A stretch of 64,000 nucleotides of DNA from Ostrinia nubilalis (Eukaryota > Arthropoda > Insecta > Lepidoptera > Crambidae). Each line of letters begins with the position of its first letter. Position 1 is the first letter of the stretch. This document shows positions 44,699 to 58,055 of the stretch, one piece after another. A program made the translations under genes and the position numbers. Location of the stretch: the NCBI RefSeq assembly GCF_963855985.1, contig NC_087104.1, positions 14,942,001 to 15,006,000 on the forward strand. Reading direction: 5' to 3'. The notes under the pieces are model-generated. The model had not been told where the DNA came from. It saw only the letters and a list, made by a program, of their open reading frames with translations, and searched no databases.

Positions 44699-47109
44699 TG
44701 TTGTGAGTGTGACGCTTGAAGGGAAGGAAGTCAACCTAACCTAACCAACTGTGTATTTCTATACTATGTAGCTGGAAATTGTGGCGGGAGGTCTTTGGCG
44801 AGCTGTCTTCGGCGAAGAATTGCGCGCGCCGATTTTGACAGCGCGAAATACCTACTTTAGCAGAAATACCAAGCCTTAATGTCTCATCTCTTGCTCCAGA
44901 ATTAACTTCCAGGGAATTAAAATGACAGCAAAAGTGATGTCTTTAAAGTTTTCTATTGTTTGTAACTAATTTATCTGTCGTAGTTAAGTTTTGTGCTCCA
45001 CGCATTTAATACTTGTTGGTTTCTGTTATACCTCCCACTGGAATTCCTAACTTACCACTAAAATTAGCATAGTTTACACATGTTGAAATTTATCTGTGTT
45101 GTTATTTTCTACCGTAAGCTAACGAGCATCTTAGAAGACTGAGTTTTATTTCAAGTGAACTATTCTGTTTCTTTAGCCTGTGGCTTGACCCCTGCCTCCC
45201 CGAGTGCCGCTCACGCTTTACTTGTTTTATTAATTAAAAGCTGTGAGTGTAGAAAAACCGAGCCGCGTACTAGCGACGGCCAAATGGCGCTATGAAGATA
45301 ATAAAAATGTTTTACTGCAACTTGGGCGCAGATGGTCTTTGTAGGTTTCCAAATATGGGGAACGTGATAATTATAATATGCTTTGCTTATACACAAGTAC
45401 TATGTAGAAATGCTTTTCAAGTGCAGGACGTCTTGTTGCATGACGTCTTGTTGCATGACTCTATTAACCGTACTAAAGGTTTGTCATCATGTATGAGCAG
45501 TTGCAAAAGTTAAAGGATTATCTTAGATTTAAATTCCAACTTTCTTGACCATCTAAACTCAATGATGATCTTCGATATATACGATAAACATAGTCCTCAT
45601 AAAGTGTGTCACCAGATCTCAGCCGTTGAGAGAACCCACACGACCACAACACTTCTTAAAAAGTTAAACGAGTATACCACAGAGCATAACCACACTGTGC
45701 TTGCTACATAACTACAAATCCGTGAATTCGTGTAGGTACGTCGTAAGAACTCCACACACAACATTCTTAAGTGTTTTTTGATTTCCTTATCCGCGCTGCA
45801 GTATATCGTAAAAGTATTCTAATAAACCCATGATTTATGGCGAAATGAAAACATAACGCGCGTACTAAATTCCATCGCCATACGAAACGACCTTGCGTTG
45901 TGTTTATCGCCGTATTAGGGCATTGATTATTCCGACGCACATTAGTGGTGCAGTTTATTGCTTAGTCACCCGTTTACGGTATTTTGGTGGTTCAGTTTGG
46001 AATTATACTTAATTGTGCTTTAGATAAATGGGGCCTAAAATTATGATAATGAGTCGATTGGAAATAATAAATTGTTTAATCCAATTCTAATAAAAACAGC
46101 TGAATTGTCATTGACATTTTTGCATTAATATTGCAAATTATATTAAGGACATGAAGAGTTTGACGAGTTCAGCGACTCCAAAACCTCAAGATTGTCGAAT
46201 TGCGTAAAAGGACAATCCCTCTTCTCGTTCTTACAACTGCAACTCATTTGGAGCTAAGATCTACAAACTAACCGCCAATAAAACCCAACCAGCGAAGGTT
46301 TAGTTAGTCCCGGGGGAAAGTTCAACTGTCTTTGGACTCACAACGAAATTAATTAGAAGAAATTGGCAATAGCAGTGGCGTGGTGACGCAGTTCTGTGTT
46401 GAGTCTGGCCAAATTCCATACTTATGAGTGAGAGCGAATGTTTCACCAATTAAAATATAAAAAATGTATCAACAATTCTGCAAATATTGTCATTTAAAAG
46501 ATAATCAAATAAATGACACTGAGTACCGCACTCTTGCGAATCGGATATGAAAGTAGATTTTTAAATCAACCGATGTATTTTATTATTCGTACACTGAAAT
46601 ATTTTCATGTGAACTTCACGTGAAAACGTTTCACACGAATGGTCATGTGTAGTTAAATCATACTTTTTATTTTAGAAACATTCCAAAGGGGTCATTCCGT
46701 CAAATACTGCATACCTAAAAATATTAAACCAGAAGTTTAAAATACAAATAATTCCATGTAAAAACGATAAGTAAAATGTTAACCAAATAGTTACTGGTAT
46801 TTTAATAGCACAGTAGGGGTTGTATTTAATACTAAAGCGGCATTTCGTTTGAAGAGGCATGAAGGAAAGTTTCCAACTTGGGTAAGCAGGCGGCGTTGTT
46901 CGCATTTCTCGCGAGAAAATAAAACTTGTCGGAGGCGTTTGAGAGCAAACGCTTAGCATTTACAAGCAACAAACAACTTCGGCTTAACTTTGGACTCCCG
47001 GGCGGGTCCGTGGCATCGGCGAAGTCGCTGGACTACAACTGAATATAGGTAGGTAAATAAATAAATAATCGTGTATCTAAGTTTTAGTTGGGATAACTTT
47101 ACCTTGATG
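44699..47109. other. Non-coding stretch, nothing recognised apart from a small duplication
   Basis: A 15-bp unit GACGTCTTGTTGCAT is duplicated in tandem at 45427-45456. A GC-rich patch lies at about 44775-44840. No gene was seen; the minus open frame at 46672-46959 has no domain. Confidence 0.5.
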
Positions 47110-47203
47110 TAAATAAAATAAATAAATATCCTTGGATAATTTACACTACGCTTCTAGTCCCAAACTAAGCAAAGCTTGTACTATGGGTACTAGACAACGG
47201 ATA
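47110..47203 (-). mobile_element. SINE 3' fragment
   Basis: The reverse complement of the body and tail of the SINE at 24551 (CCGTTGTCTAGTACCCATAG, AGTTTGGGACTAGAAGCG, then an ATTT-rich tail). The tRNA head is missing. Confidence 0.8.
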
Positions 47204-49129
47204 ATGTTTCAGAAATCTTCACCCTTAGCTATTGCCCGTAAAGTAAAAATGTCAGTCTATCTAATATTATCTGATCAGACAGATACCTAATGTAAATTTT
47301 TTTTTGCAAGAGCACCTTTACCAAAAAAGTGACACTGATGCTGTCATCCGTACCGTTCCACATAAGTACTTACATAATATTATTCATCATTATTATCAAC
47401 ATTTCAGTAATGGCGATTAAATTGCTATCCGGTATAGTATCGTTTGTTCAAATCGAATGTCGATAGGTACCGGAACAGCAGTGAGCTATCGCGGCTTTGG
47501 GGAGATGCATGGTGGCGCTTACGATCCGGTTACGGTAACGATACAGTGAAGACCATTAACGGCATAATTATTGTATGCTGGCTTCTGCCCGCGGATTTGT
47601 CTGCTTTAATTGCGGTGAATAAATTTATTTATATTAATTTATATTACTCGTAAATTTTAATAGCCTATTTAATTTGAAAGAAAGAAATAAAATAACTTAA
47701 TTTGGCAACAATTTGCAGGTACAAAAAGAAATTTATTTATTTTTATTTATTGCAAAATATTTATTAGAAATTAATTTGTTGCATGAAAATTTTTCACGAT
47801 AAAAAAGAGAAGTAATAAAATGTGAATTGAATAAGAAAAGTAATTTCCCTGTCTTACAATGTTCCCGAAATCATAAAACATAAGACAAAAGATAATTTGG
47901 CATTTTCTGGGCAAGCTCGCCCAATCATAGCTCGCATTTTAACCCTTCGGGTGAGATTGTGGTCAAGAGAGGGCCATTAAATTTCAAAGTAAAGTAATTT
48001 ATGACTCGTTTCTGAGTTGGTGTTCAAACAATTTTCATAACACGTTGTGGATCGTGAATTCTACTGATGGCCTTTATTGATGAAAATTGAATTCAGTGCG
48101 AGCGCTGGAACGACTTCATTACCCCTTCCCCGGCAAAGGTCGAGGTCAACGACCGACGGCTGTATCAAATAGCAGCCCGGCCTAAAGGTGAGTGCACACA
48201 GCACGTGTGTACTCTAGTAACGCTAATGTACACAGCACCGTTCCACGCCGCAGCCTACAGCGGCCGCGATGGAAAGAGCTGCATCTAACACTTTTTTAAA
48301 TGTTATTCTCCCAAGTAATTTCTGTGATTATAATATAGCAGTTTTGTTAAATACTACCTCATTTTGTGAGATCATCGTCAAAAATGTATTAGTATTTGGT
48401 TTATTCAGGTTTTTTGGTTATTCATACACTTAATTTTAATTCACCCCAGTCGAGGTGGCGTTCGGCAGTCGGTCCCTAACTTATGCTCCCGACCTTACCT
48501 ACCTTCTGGCTCACTACTTACATGTAAAATATTCCATGTGAGAACTGAAACGGTCGCGCGCCACCCAGGTTCGCCCGGCTCTGATATTATTCCCTACAGT
48601 AAATAAATAAACTTTTTTTAATCATGAAAGTTACTTGTTCAAAAATTTTCCGTGCGTTGTTCACAAACCAATAACGATATGACATCGACGTTATTTATTT
48701 TCAAATTCACAATGCTTTTCAATTTACGGTCCGCACATGTACCTATCTTTCCATAAAAAATACCCTGACTATCTTGGTTGGTCCCCACATTTTGCCGAGT
48801 TATGAATTACGGTCCAGATTATAGAAAATAATATTATGAAAGAGCAAAATAATGATCTAAAATTCCACGAAATGCTTTTTACGAGCTACTAAACTTTTCA
48901 GGTGATAACGTCTACATTTCTAGTTCTTCAAAGGTTTACAATTTCAAATAGCTAGAAGTTTTGAAATTGAATTTATTAAAATACGAAAACTATTGTTCTA
49001 GGAATGATTAGTTGCAATGTTATAAGCAACAGCCCTGGCCGCCCCCGCGCATAATTGCTGATCTGCATTTTGGTAGCAGAGAGCAGCGCGATCCCGGTTG
49101 CATTAAGCCACAGCTGGCGGGAACAGCCT
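47204..49129. other. Non-coding stretch, nothing recognised
   Basis: AT-rich with GC-richer patches at about 48170-48285 and 49030-49130. No coding feature. Confidence 0.45.
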
Positions 49130-49628
49130 TCCCGCTCATCATCATTTCAGGCCATCTTGGCCGGTTGGTGGCGGCCTGCATCCAGCGCCTTCCTTTATGA
49201 GGTCGTCGGTCTACCTTGTGGGTGGACAAGGACATCCTACGCTGCGCTTTCCGGTACGTGGCCTTCACTCCAGAACCTTGCTGCCACATCGGCCGTCAGT
49301 TTTGCGTACCTACTATATGCCCTGCCCATTGCCCCTTCAGCTTACTAATCCGTTGGGCTATGTCAGCGACTTTAGTTCGTTTACGGATCTCTTCATTTCT
49401 GATTCGATCTCTTTTTTTATGCTAGACAAGGCAGGTATTTGACCGCAATCGCACCTGGCATCTCGCAGAGAAACACCGAGCATAGCCCTCTCCATAGCAC
49501 GTTGTGCAATTTTGTGCTTATTTATAAGGCCTATATTGAGAGGCCACATTTCAGAGCCGTATATCATCACTGGTAACACACACTGATTGAAGACTTTCGT
49601 CTATAGGCACTGAGGTATTTTGCCGCTC
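49130..49628 (-). pseudogene. RTE-like LINE ORF2 fragment, about 500 bp
   Basis: The minus-strand translation gives LPVMIYGSEMWPLNIGLINK, then AQRAMERAMLGVSLRDARCD and, past frame changes, segments like AKLKG-WAGH and the terminal region near the ATG-repeat tail (CATCATCATTTCAG on plus). About 55 bp between tail and ORF end seem deleted relative to the copy at 36842. A MITE is inserted at its high-coordinate edge. Confidence 0.75.
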
Positions 49629-49778
49629 TTAGGGTGTTTTTAATATCGTGCGTCACCGTGCCGTGTGTATTCCACGAATTACAATGAATACTTGTATGAA
49701 AAGGACACTTGCGGTGACACGCATGCGGGGCAATCCCGCGTGCGTGATGAAATCCGTACGATGTTTAAAACACCCTTA
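49629..49778. mobile_element. MITE, 144 bp, TTA target duplication
   Basis: The left end GGGTGTTTTTAATATCGTGC matches the reverse complement of the right end GGGTGTTTTAAACATCGTAC. TTA flanks both ends (49629-49631 and 49776-49778). Inner arms remain partly complementary (GTCACCG). It lies at the edge of the LINE fragment. Confidence 0.82.
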
Positions 49779-51404
49779 ATATTTGTATCTACTGGCAACT
49801 GAACGGTCTAATTCGTCCGCTCAAATATTTGATTAAAATCCTTTCAACTCTCATTTAGTCCTTCAGAAATCCCTCTTTCAGTAAATATAGAATTCTAGGT
49901 AATATCTCTGAAAAGGACGTACTGTCTACTAATTACGTGGAAGACAAAATGAGGGGCAGACGCTTTAATGAAAATTATAACGTTTTACTTCAAGCTTTTC
50001 AATTAAGTTCAAGTGCTATGAGCGGAATTCGCTCATTCTAGTTAGCTGTTAAAGAGATATTTTATTTTAGTTTGAGTTTAGCTTGATAGTCCATTCATTT
50101 TAAGGCACTGATGTCAACGTGTATTTTGAAATCACTCATAAGCCATTAAAGATGGGTGATCTGGCTCTTCTCACTGGGCAACGCCAACGTCCGCTCATTT
50201 ATTCATGGGCTGGTGCAACTTACAATTACTAAACAGGATTCAATAGCTTTGTGTAATATTCATGGCGCTCGCTGCACACTCCTGCATCAGTTTTAGACTC
50301 GAGCCGCACGGGCGAGTCGTCGGTCGATGCCATAGTTTATGAGTAATATAGCTCAAAGGAACAAGCGAACATCATGCTTGGTTCCTAATTGAGTAACTCG
50401 GATGACATTGACACTATACAGCCGTTGTGCCGGCAGCACAAACACTGGGACGCTGCCTTGATGAGCCAGTGATGGATGTATGTACACAGCATCGCTTCAA
50501 TATGACATTGAAGCGATCGTGATAGATGGTGACTGAAACAATTAGGCCCCTGATTCGACTATGGCTTTATTTCCATACATCTATTGTTTGGTTAGGTTAA
50601 CAAGTCTATAGTAGGATGTGACAATACAAAAAGGTTACCTACATAAGATCTTCGTTTGCGTAACATGTTAACTTTAAGTTGGGATAAGCTACATGTGGGA
50701 AGCTTTGAATATCGAAGTTCGAAAGCTAACACTGGAGTTCCCAACTTGTGTTTAGCGTGTATCCACAATTTGGAGTCTGGAAATGAATATGTTAAATGTT
50801 AGTATCAAGTTGCTCTATCATGAGTGCCTAGAGGGTATTGTTACATTCGATTTGATTGTATGGTCAGTGGTCAGTTCTGTACCTTAAACGAGTGATTGCG
50901 ACGAACATAAGAGTAGTATTAGTAATACGGAAGTTTAAGAACATTATTTGTTAATACGAGTATTGTATTGATCGAGTTGTAAAATTACCTTGTAGTAGAC
51001 TGAAAGCATGTTTTGATTGCTGCTTTGTCGCAAATTAAATGCCAAACCCAAACATGCTTCACCTGACGTGTTTTCAGAGCGAGGCAGATTACAGCGGATA
51101 ACGAGGTGCCCGACCCCGCCCTTATTATGGCGGCGCGTGTGGCCCTAACGACACTCCTTTGATCTGAAAATCATCGCCTACATTTTATTTTAATCAGAAG
51201 AATGTCTTAGAACATTTTTATTTCAGCATTATACTCGTAGGTACTTGGAGTCCAATCTAGAATACGTCACGAAGAAAAACATTCGAATGGAAATCGGTTA
51301 AGTGCGTACTATGCTCGTGTATTGGTTCTCTACATTTGTGCTATTCTACCTTTACTGCATAAAATTGTAAATGAGAAAAAATATTTTTTTACTGTATAAC
51401 GGCG
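49779..51404. other. Non-coding stretch with one short hairpin
   Basis: ATCGCTTCAAT (50491-50501) and ATTGAAGCGAT (50507-50517) form a perfect 11-bp stem with a 5-nt loop. A small GC-rich patch is near 51085-51145. Nothing else. Confidence 0.5.
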
Positions 51405-51528
51405 ACTGGTAGGGTAAAAAGATTATGAGACATGTAGAGGCTCCTTAAGAGCAAAATGACGATTTGTAAGAACTTATTTATTAGTCTAAACAAATAAAGA
51501 AATTTTGACTTCGACTTTGACTTTGACT
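51405..51528 (+). mobile_element. LINE 3' end, (TTTGAC)-tail family
   Basis: It is nearly identical to 60771-60888: CTGGTAGGGTAAAAAGATTA, AGAGGCTCCTTAAGAGCA, then the hexamer tail. A very short 5'-truncated copy of the same LINE. Confidence 0.8.
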
Positions 51529-53339
51529 GTGAATGCATTTTTTTATTACCAGATTCTGACGAAAATAATGTGAAATTGACATGGCAATCAGGTGCCTGCG
51601 TAAGTGATCTTACGAACGTATTTAGAAAGTACGGAACCCTGAAAATATAATAAGACCTGAATGACAAAAATGATAGGAGATATTTGAAATATGAGAACCG
51701 CTCTAACAGCATTATCTAAAAATATTGAAACATCAATTACATGTTGGTAATGGAAAAATATTTTCATACATCCTAAACTACGAGCATACTTTAGTTAGGT
51801 ATAAGTACCTACTCGTTATTGGATATAGTCGACAGGATAAGTATTGGACTAAAACATTTTGTAGCAATCGAAACTATGAATTACATACATAAGATACCAC
51901 ATCGTTTAACCTCATGTGAAGATGAATCAACCATTTCTAGCGAAAATGAACATGACATTACTAGAGCCGTAGGTAGTCCTACGTTTGTTCGTTAAGCAGC
52001 TAAGTTTATGCTGAGGTTATTTAATTATTCCATAACTCCGTTTTCCATAACACAAAATGACAGCACTTATATGAAGCAGTGATAGGTAAAATTGTATTTC
52101 GACGCGTACAAGTGCCGGGAATGGCGCGCAAACATGACGATGACAAGAGCGCCTCTGCAGTATCTAAACGTACAGTAAACAGTGTAATTGTCTCTCATTT
52201 TTGTTGCAAAATAGCACTTATTCTCTTTCTATAAGACGTCTATGTTTAGTATGTCGTGTTGTCGCCTGTACAATTTGCGCCTTCGCATCATAAAGCGTAC
52301 ATTTTTCATGGCGGCGACATAGCGCTTCGTGGCGGCTCAATTACTTATCGCAGTGACTCCCGTCATTCACGTGAGCAAATTACGATGATGACGTGGGAGG
52401 GGCTGCACCTCGCGAGGATCAGCCAGCCCACTTGTTCCTCGCTGCAACTTCGTTGATGTTTCATTTATGAACTAGAGTACCTACTATTAAAGAATATTAG
52501 TTCGAAACTTATGTTATGAGCAAAGCCTATTAATGCCTAGCTCCTTACTTTTTTGATCACCAAGTAATACGTAAGTAGGTAGGTACTACTTATTTATTCG
52601 ATCAGAATCTATTGATAGCTTCCTTTGTTAAATTATTTTTAACAGTATATAAATTAAAATATTGAAAAACTAAAGAAACCCTACAACAATCGATTCATTG
52701 TTACGGATCTCATTCATTTTTTCTGTCTCGACTCGTGCCTCGCGGTCAGGAAAAAAGGTGGAAAATACACATTTAAGGGTTACGCGTGCGTAATAAGGCT
52801 TTTGTTATCATTGAATATGGCGTGGGATGCGCCAGTCCATCATGATTGTGAGAAAATTACATTGTATGGTACATTATAGGTTACATCTCGGAAAGAACAG
52901 CTAGCCCAGAGCTGGTTTATTTAAGTAATACATTTAAGACCAACATTCAGACAGGAAAGGACTGAAGCTTATGAGAACTTAATTTAGAATTAGTGGCATT
53001 ATTTTAACTGTTTCAGCCTGAAAAATAAATCTTGAACCATAAATTGTTGTTTATGTTGGCTCTTGTATGTTAGCTGTATGCAGGGGGCGGGCGCGCGTGT
53101 CGCGTCGCGAATCGCGATGAATTGTAATCATTTTGGCGAGTGCGTGCGATGAGGCGCGCCCGTCAGCGATTGCCTGCCTAAAGCTGCGTTTAGACCTACG
53201 TTAATTTCACATATTTATTTTCATTAGGTTTCCTTTTCTTTCTGTTTCTAAATTGAAAAATGAATGCATCTAACGCGTTAAATTTTACGGACGGATTAAA
53301 TAATGATGTAGAAAAATAATGTATGTAGCAGGAAGAACC
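51529..53339. other. Non-coding stretch with GC-rich island
   Basis: A strong CpG-rich patch lies at about 53085-53165. No coding gene was seen. Confidence 0.45.
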
Positions 53340-53425
53340 TGGATGCGGACAGCGCAGGACCGTTCATTATGGAAAGCCTTGGGGGAGGCCTTGGTCCAGC
53401 AGTGGAATCCATTTGGCTAAAACGA
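53340..53425 (+). mobile_element. RTE-like LINE fragment, 3' end of ORF2
   Basis: It encodes WMRTAQDRSLWKALGEALVQ, then QWNPFG and a stop. 5'-truncated. Confidence 0.75.
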
Positions 53426-53554
53426 TGTAAAACACGATACTAAAAGAATCGCTTTGCTCCAAGATAATGATCTGTTGTTACAAAAACCGGGGTCCAAAAT
53501 AATACCTAGTGTAGCACAATAATTATTACAATGACAATAATTATTTCCCGTACG

Positions 53555-53569
53555 GTTGCTCCTGGCAAC
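53555..53569. promoter_or_regulatory. Candidate RFX X-box
   Basis: GTTGCTCCTGGCAAC fits the X-box rule (RYYRYY, 3 bases, RRYRAC) and lies at the edge of a GC-rich island (about 53550-53660). RFX factors bind such sites in ciliary and neuronal gene promoters; no target gene is visible here. Confidence 0.35.
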
Positions 53570-53884
53570 GTGGCGCTCCGGCGAGCCGTAATGAGCACCG
53601 CGGGCGCCGCAGCACGGATGTGTCGGCGCGCGCCGCAGTCAGCCCGATATTGCTAGCACGCACGACCACCCAGTGTTACCACAATATGAGCTTTCCACGT
53701 TTTTTAATTTAAAACCGGACCACATTATTAATCTTTTTTTGAATATTTTTAAATTCAGGGTAACTGTTATTTGTTTTTGTGCAAGCTAATTTTAAAGACA
53801 CTTGAATAAGATTCCGTATTCCGTGTTTACCTTATACGCAAGGATTCACTTTCGAGTGTGTTTTAAGTGAATATTTTGTTGGTT

Positions 53885-54115
53885 ATTCATTTATTTATTA
53901 GGTACACCAACAAAGTCACATACATTTTAACATATTTAATACATGATTACACAATTAAAGGTACAGCGTATATGACCACAATTACAGGAACAGCATTTCT
54001 TTTTGCAGGGTTTAATTTAGGTTATCTTACCACCTTCCATCTTCGGCCTGATCGTCACTTACCATCAGGTGAGATGGCCTGTAGCCAAGAGCTTCCTCGT
54101 TGTGGATAAAAAAAA
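53885..54115 (-). repeat. Unclassified lepidopteran retroelement 3' segment
   Basis: The reverse complement holds CATCTCACCTGATGGTAAGT and GATCAGGCCGAAGATGGAAG, and ends AATAAATAAATGAAT. I recognise this text as a frequent lepidopteran repeat with an A-rich tail. Class (SINE or LINE end) is uncertain. Confidence 0.45.
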
Positions 54116-57100
54116 TAAAAATTTAGTAATAAAATTACCAATTTCTCTTCTCTCAAATAAACACACTGAACATGTATTTAGTCTAAACGCAGCCCTACAT
54201 AATTTGCTGCCTGCATTGTTTGTGCCGTCGCAGATTATTCTCATTTCTGATACGGAATTTGATATTACAATTCTATTACGGAAAAATATTTGTTTAAATG
54301 AAATACGCCCGCGGCTTGTTTTGGTATTAAACAATTCTTATTGTTCCCAATGCTATGCTATTTCTCCAAATGACAAAGATACGATAAGCTTCTGTAATAT
54401 CATCCTTTGTTTTGATGTTCCAGATTGTTTTACTTGAGTTGAGCTTTATTAGCCAATGAGGAAAACTCTTGGGACAAGTGCTGTACTGATTATTATATAC
54501 CTACCGTCGAGGTGGGATTGTAACTCGAGCCGTAGCTTGTTATAACTATTAAACCAATACACGTGTCGAGTGACTGTTTTCAATACTTTTTCGGGGAAAA
54601 GTTCAATTGTGAAATATGGCAGATTTTCCACGAAGGCACCGTTGTCGATCACAGATTATACTGAGAACTACTTTAATTAGTGGCTATTCATGATTAATGT
54701 CGCACATTAATTGCTGTATTTAGTTTGTGGGCAATTATTAAAACTTGTTGTTTGAGTTTTTACCTACTTGAAAAATTGTAACACCTACTGATGTAAACCC
54801 ATTTTCGCAAAATATATGATTTGATTTGATTTGAGAGTGTTTACCGTAAAGAAACTTTCATTAATTCAAAATTAAATTGCATTTGTTGGTTTATCAACTT
54901 ATTCATTAAAAAAGTTACGAAAACTGCCATTACGAGGTGAATAATTAATCACTTGTAAAACATTAATCCCTACAAAAAATACAACCATTCTTGTTGGGTA
55001 CAAAATAGGTAGGTGCGGCTTAAATGCACTCTGAACGGCTTTTTGTGTCCTTTTACGACTAAATTCCTCTCTCGCGAGAACGTAACTTCACTCAGCTTAA
55101 TATTTTTCTGAATAATACAAACGATATCTCTTTAGAATTTTCTTTTGCTTTATTGAAACTCTAAACACGCAGTATTTTTCTAATAAAACGGTAAAACATC
55201 TTTCGAAAGACGGTTTATTGAACGTGTTTTCTCAACAAGAGCGATTATACGGGCCATGAAGCGGCGGCGAATGATTCTTGAAAAAACACCAAATAAAACG
55301 CGATAGCGAGCGCGAGTCGAATACACGTCAAGCTTTTGCTGGCTTGTGCTGCTCTTAAAGAATATTCACTGAATAGATGCTATAAATCTAATAGGGAATC
55401 TGCATGTTTTCATATAGCCTTGGCACTCTCAAATCAATCAGTGTTTTCTACTTGTCAAATCACGTGACGTCACTTTCACGTTTAAAATAATGTGAAATCA
55501 AACAATACCTACCTATATATACTCTACTGTCCACTAGACTTGACCTATTTTATATCCTTAGACATGTATGGTCTTTTGACGTTACAAACCAGCTCCTATA
55601 CTTACCTCAGGCACTAATTCAGTTAAGCGCTTGATCTAAAGTTGCCCCTAGATTAAAGATCTAGCCCTTAGATCGTTTCCATAATTGACTCTCCAAGGAA
55701 TGTAGGTAATTTCTAATCCTCGAGTCCTTCATTGACCATTGTAATAGATTTGTATTGCTCGGCACCTTCCACAAGTGCCATAAACAAGGATCTCTCATCG
55801 TTAGCGAGATAAGCACCAAGGTATTATAGTATCTAAATAACGTTATTATATCTCCCGCGAGATACCTCTAATGCCTGTCGTTAGGGCTCCATCTACGGGA
55901 GGTGCGGCCTTGAGTTGCGGATGACAGGAACATTCAAATATGCGAGATATTTTTATGACTGATATAATTTGGAATTCTACTGTTTTCATGAAAAAATAAT
56001 AAAAATGGCAGTGGAATTCCAAAGTATTCGCATGTTTGATTCCTTATCTAGAACTGGAGTGGTTTAATTTGTGTTAAAACAAAATATGAACAATGATTCA
56101 TCTTATTTCATAGTTAATTCAACAAAAAACAAATTAAGTTTTTGTTAGCTACGTAATTTCACTGGCTACGCGATATGGCGTTTACCGTCATATTTCTATC
56201 TTAAGAGTCCAGGAAAAATGCTGACATAATGCGACTAATTTTCTCACTCACACGCAGCAAAAACAACTTGAAAGCAAAAACATTGGGCGTATTAGGACGG
56301 CGCGACGCGATCATTACGGAGGCAATCGCAGCGCGCTTCGACGCTCGTTTGTTATCCGCGTGTGCTGCGCCTTTGTCACATCAAACGCTTTTGTTCATAT
56401 TACCATTTTGATGGAAGTGCGGTGAGCATTGACGTTTGATTTTAGGAGAACAGAACGAGTAGGATGGCCAGAAAATATCATGTTCCTAATCGGTAAACGC
56501 TTTGGGTCGATTTGATTTTCATGTCAAAGAAAGTCACTCTATTTTTCATTTATCGAGCAATGTGCAAAAGGATTTATGCATTTAGGTACAACTATTGTTG
56601 TTTTTCATACGGTACTGACTGTAGGTAAGTAAATTTTTTTTAACTTCTGGTGGCATAGAATCGTAGAGCCACGCGTGTAGGATGAATGTAGGCGTGCTGA
56701 ATCGTGGTTATTATCGACTTTACCGTCAGGATGAACGTGTATTTTACCCCAATATAAATACAGCATGAAAACGTTACATTACTTCATTAGGCTCAGAGCA
56801 ATACAAATAATTATTTGAGATGAGGAAACTCAGATAAACGTGTTATATTATTCCCACGGACTAATTAATGGGATAATTAAATAAGCTGGCCGTGTTATTA
56901 GATTCCTGTTTGAAATTGTGCCCTAAAATAGCCAGAACTCAGGACGAGTGAGGGCGGACCCGTGTACACAATTGTGTACACTTTTAATTAGATTCACTAA
57001 GGTCGATGGTCTTGGTAAACCGGTGCTAATTTTATCTGGCTTCACGTAATTTTCTACAAATTAGGAAACTCAATACCTTGTGAGATGTAGGCATTAAAGT

Positions 57101-57169
57101 ACCTAAGTTACGAAGTAAGTTAAGTTTGTTCATAAAGTTTCCGAGTGGCGACCACCGGCCGGAAGACAT
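54116..57169. other. Non-coding stretch, one possible LINE tail
   Basis: A short (GATTT)n tract at 54821-54835 resembles the pentamer tail of the LINE at the right edge but lacks recognisable element text. The open frame at 54069-54437 has no domain and its complement is also open. Nothing else was recognised. Confidence 0.4.
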
Positions 57170-57315
57170 ATTATGGGCAGGCTCCACCCGGTGGACCGAC
57201 GATCTGATGAAAGTCACGGGAAGTACCTCGATGCGGGCAGCGCAAGATCGGTCGATGTGAAAATCTTTGGGTGAGGCCTTTGTCCAGCAGTGGATGGCAT
57301 TTGGCTAAAACGAAT
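57170..57315 (+). mobile_element. RTE-like LINE fragment, 3' end of ORF2
   Basis: It encodes WTDDLMKVTGSTSMRAAQDR, then (after a stop) KSLGEAFVQQWMAFG. It matches the other ORF2 ends in the window. Confidence 0.75.
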
Positions 57316-57899
57316 GAAGCATTAAAGGCCAGTAAACTAAATATAATGAAAAAATCTAACAATAATTTTGCCAATTCCAGGGATAATATTAATTACGTAA
57401 TTAGGTACTATTACTGAGTTTTTTCGCAAAGGTACTTTATTTTATTTTATTTATTTATTAGTTACTTTCTGGTGATCATCTGTCAGTTTCCTGTTGTTTT
57501 GTCAGTTGGTTCTTAATTTTACAAATCAGACCGGTCTTCATTGTTTGAGGAAGACGAGGCTCAGCAGGGTGTTTAAAAGAATAATATCAGTATGAGAGGG
57601 CACTTTGCGCTAATTTGCAAGGGAAAGCAATAAATAATTTAATTAAAAAGTGGTTCGAGGACTTTGGACAAAGGACTTTTTTCCTTTTTTTGTTATACCT
57701 ACTGAATATTTAGCAATTCATTTTCTAGCTGAAATTGGCAGGTCATTGCTCCAGGCTTCTCAGATGTTTTTTGCCAAAGACAGGGTGTTCCATAATCGCG
57801 GGAGAGTTGAGACATTCTGTTCTGTTAATGTAGAGGCGCGTCTGGGAGAGGGAATGTTCGGCATAAACACAGTTTGTTCGGCTCTAGGTGTAGGGGACA
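57316..57899. other. Non-coding stretch
   Basis: Possibly old retroelement debris; no clear boundaries. The plus open frame 57650-57934 has no domain. Confidence 0.35.
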
Positions 57900-58055
57900 G
57901 AGTGCTAATTAAAAATATTTTATTCAGTACATAGGCTTTTTCCAGGGCACTTATACACGTCCTAAATATAGCTTGCTCTACCACCACTTCGGGACAACAT
58001 ATGGGCTGGTGCTGAGAAGAAGTGGCGGAAGAAACTCAGTCACATTTGCCAGCTT
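57900..58055 (-). mobile_element. Jockey/CR1-like LINE 3' end
   Basis: The reverse complement has GACTGAGTTTCTTCCGCCAC, TTCTTCTCAGCAC, GTGGTGGTAGAGCAAGC and ends near CTATGTACTGAATAAAAT, text typical of the 3' untranslated end of common lepidopteran LINEs. The GACTGAGTTT...CTTCTTCTCAGCA block also occurs at 60714-60744 on the plus strand. Confidence 0.6.

Noticed and set aside
54065..54437. Frames of 89 and 122 codons on opposite strands
   Set aside because: Mutually antisense and without recognisable domain; partly over repeat text.
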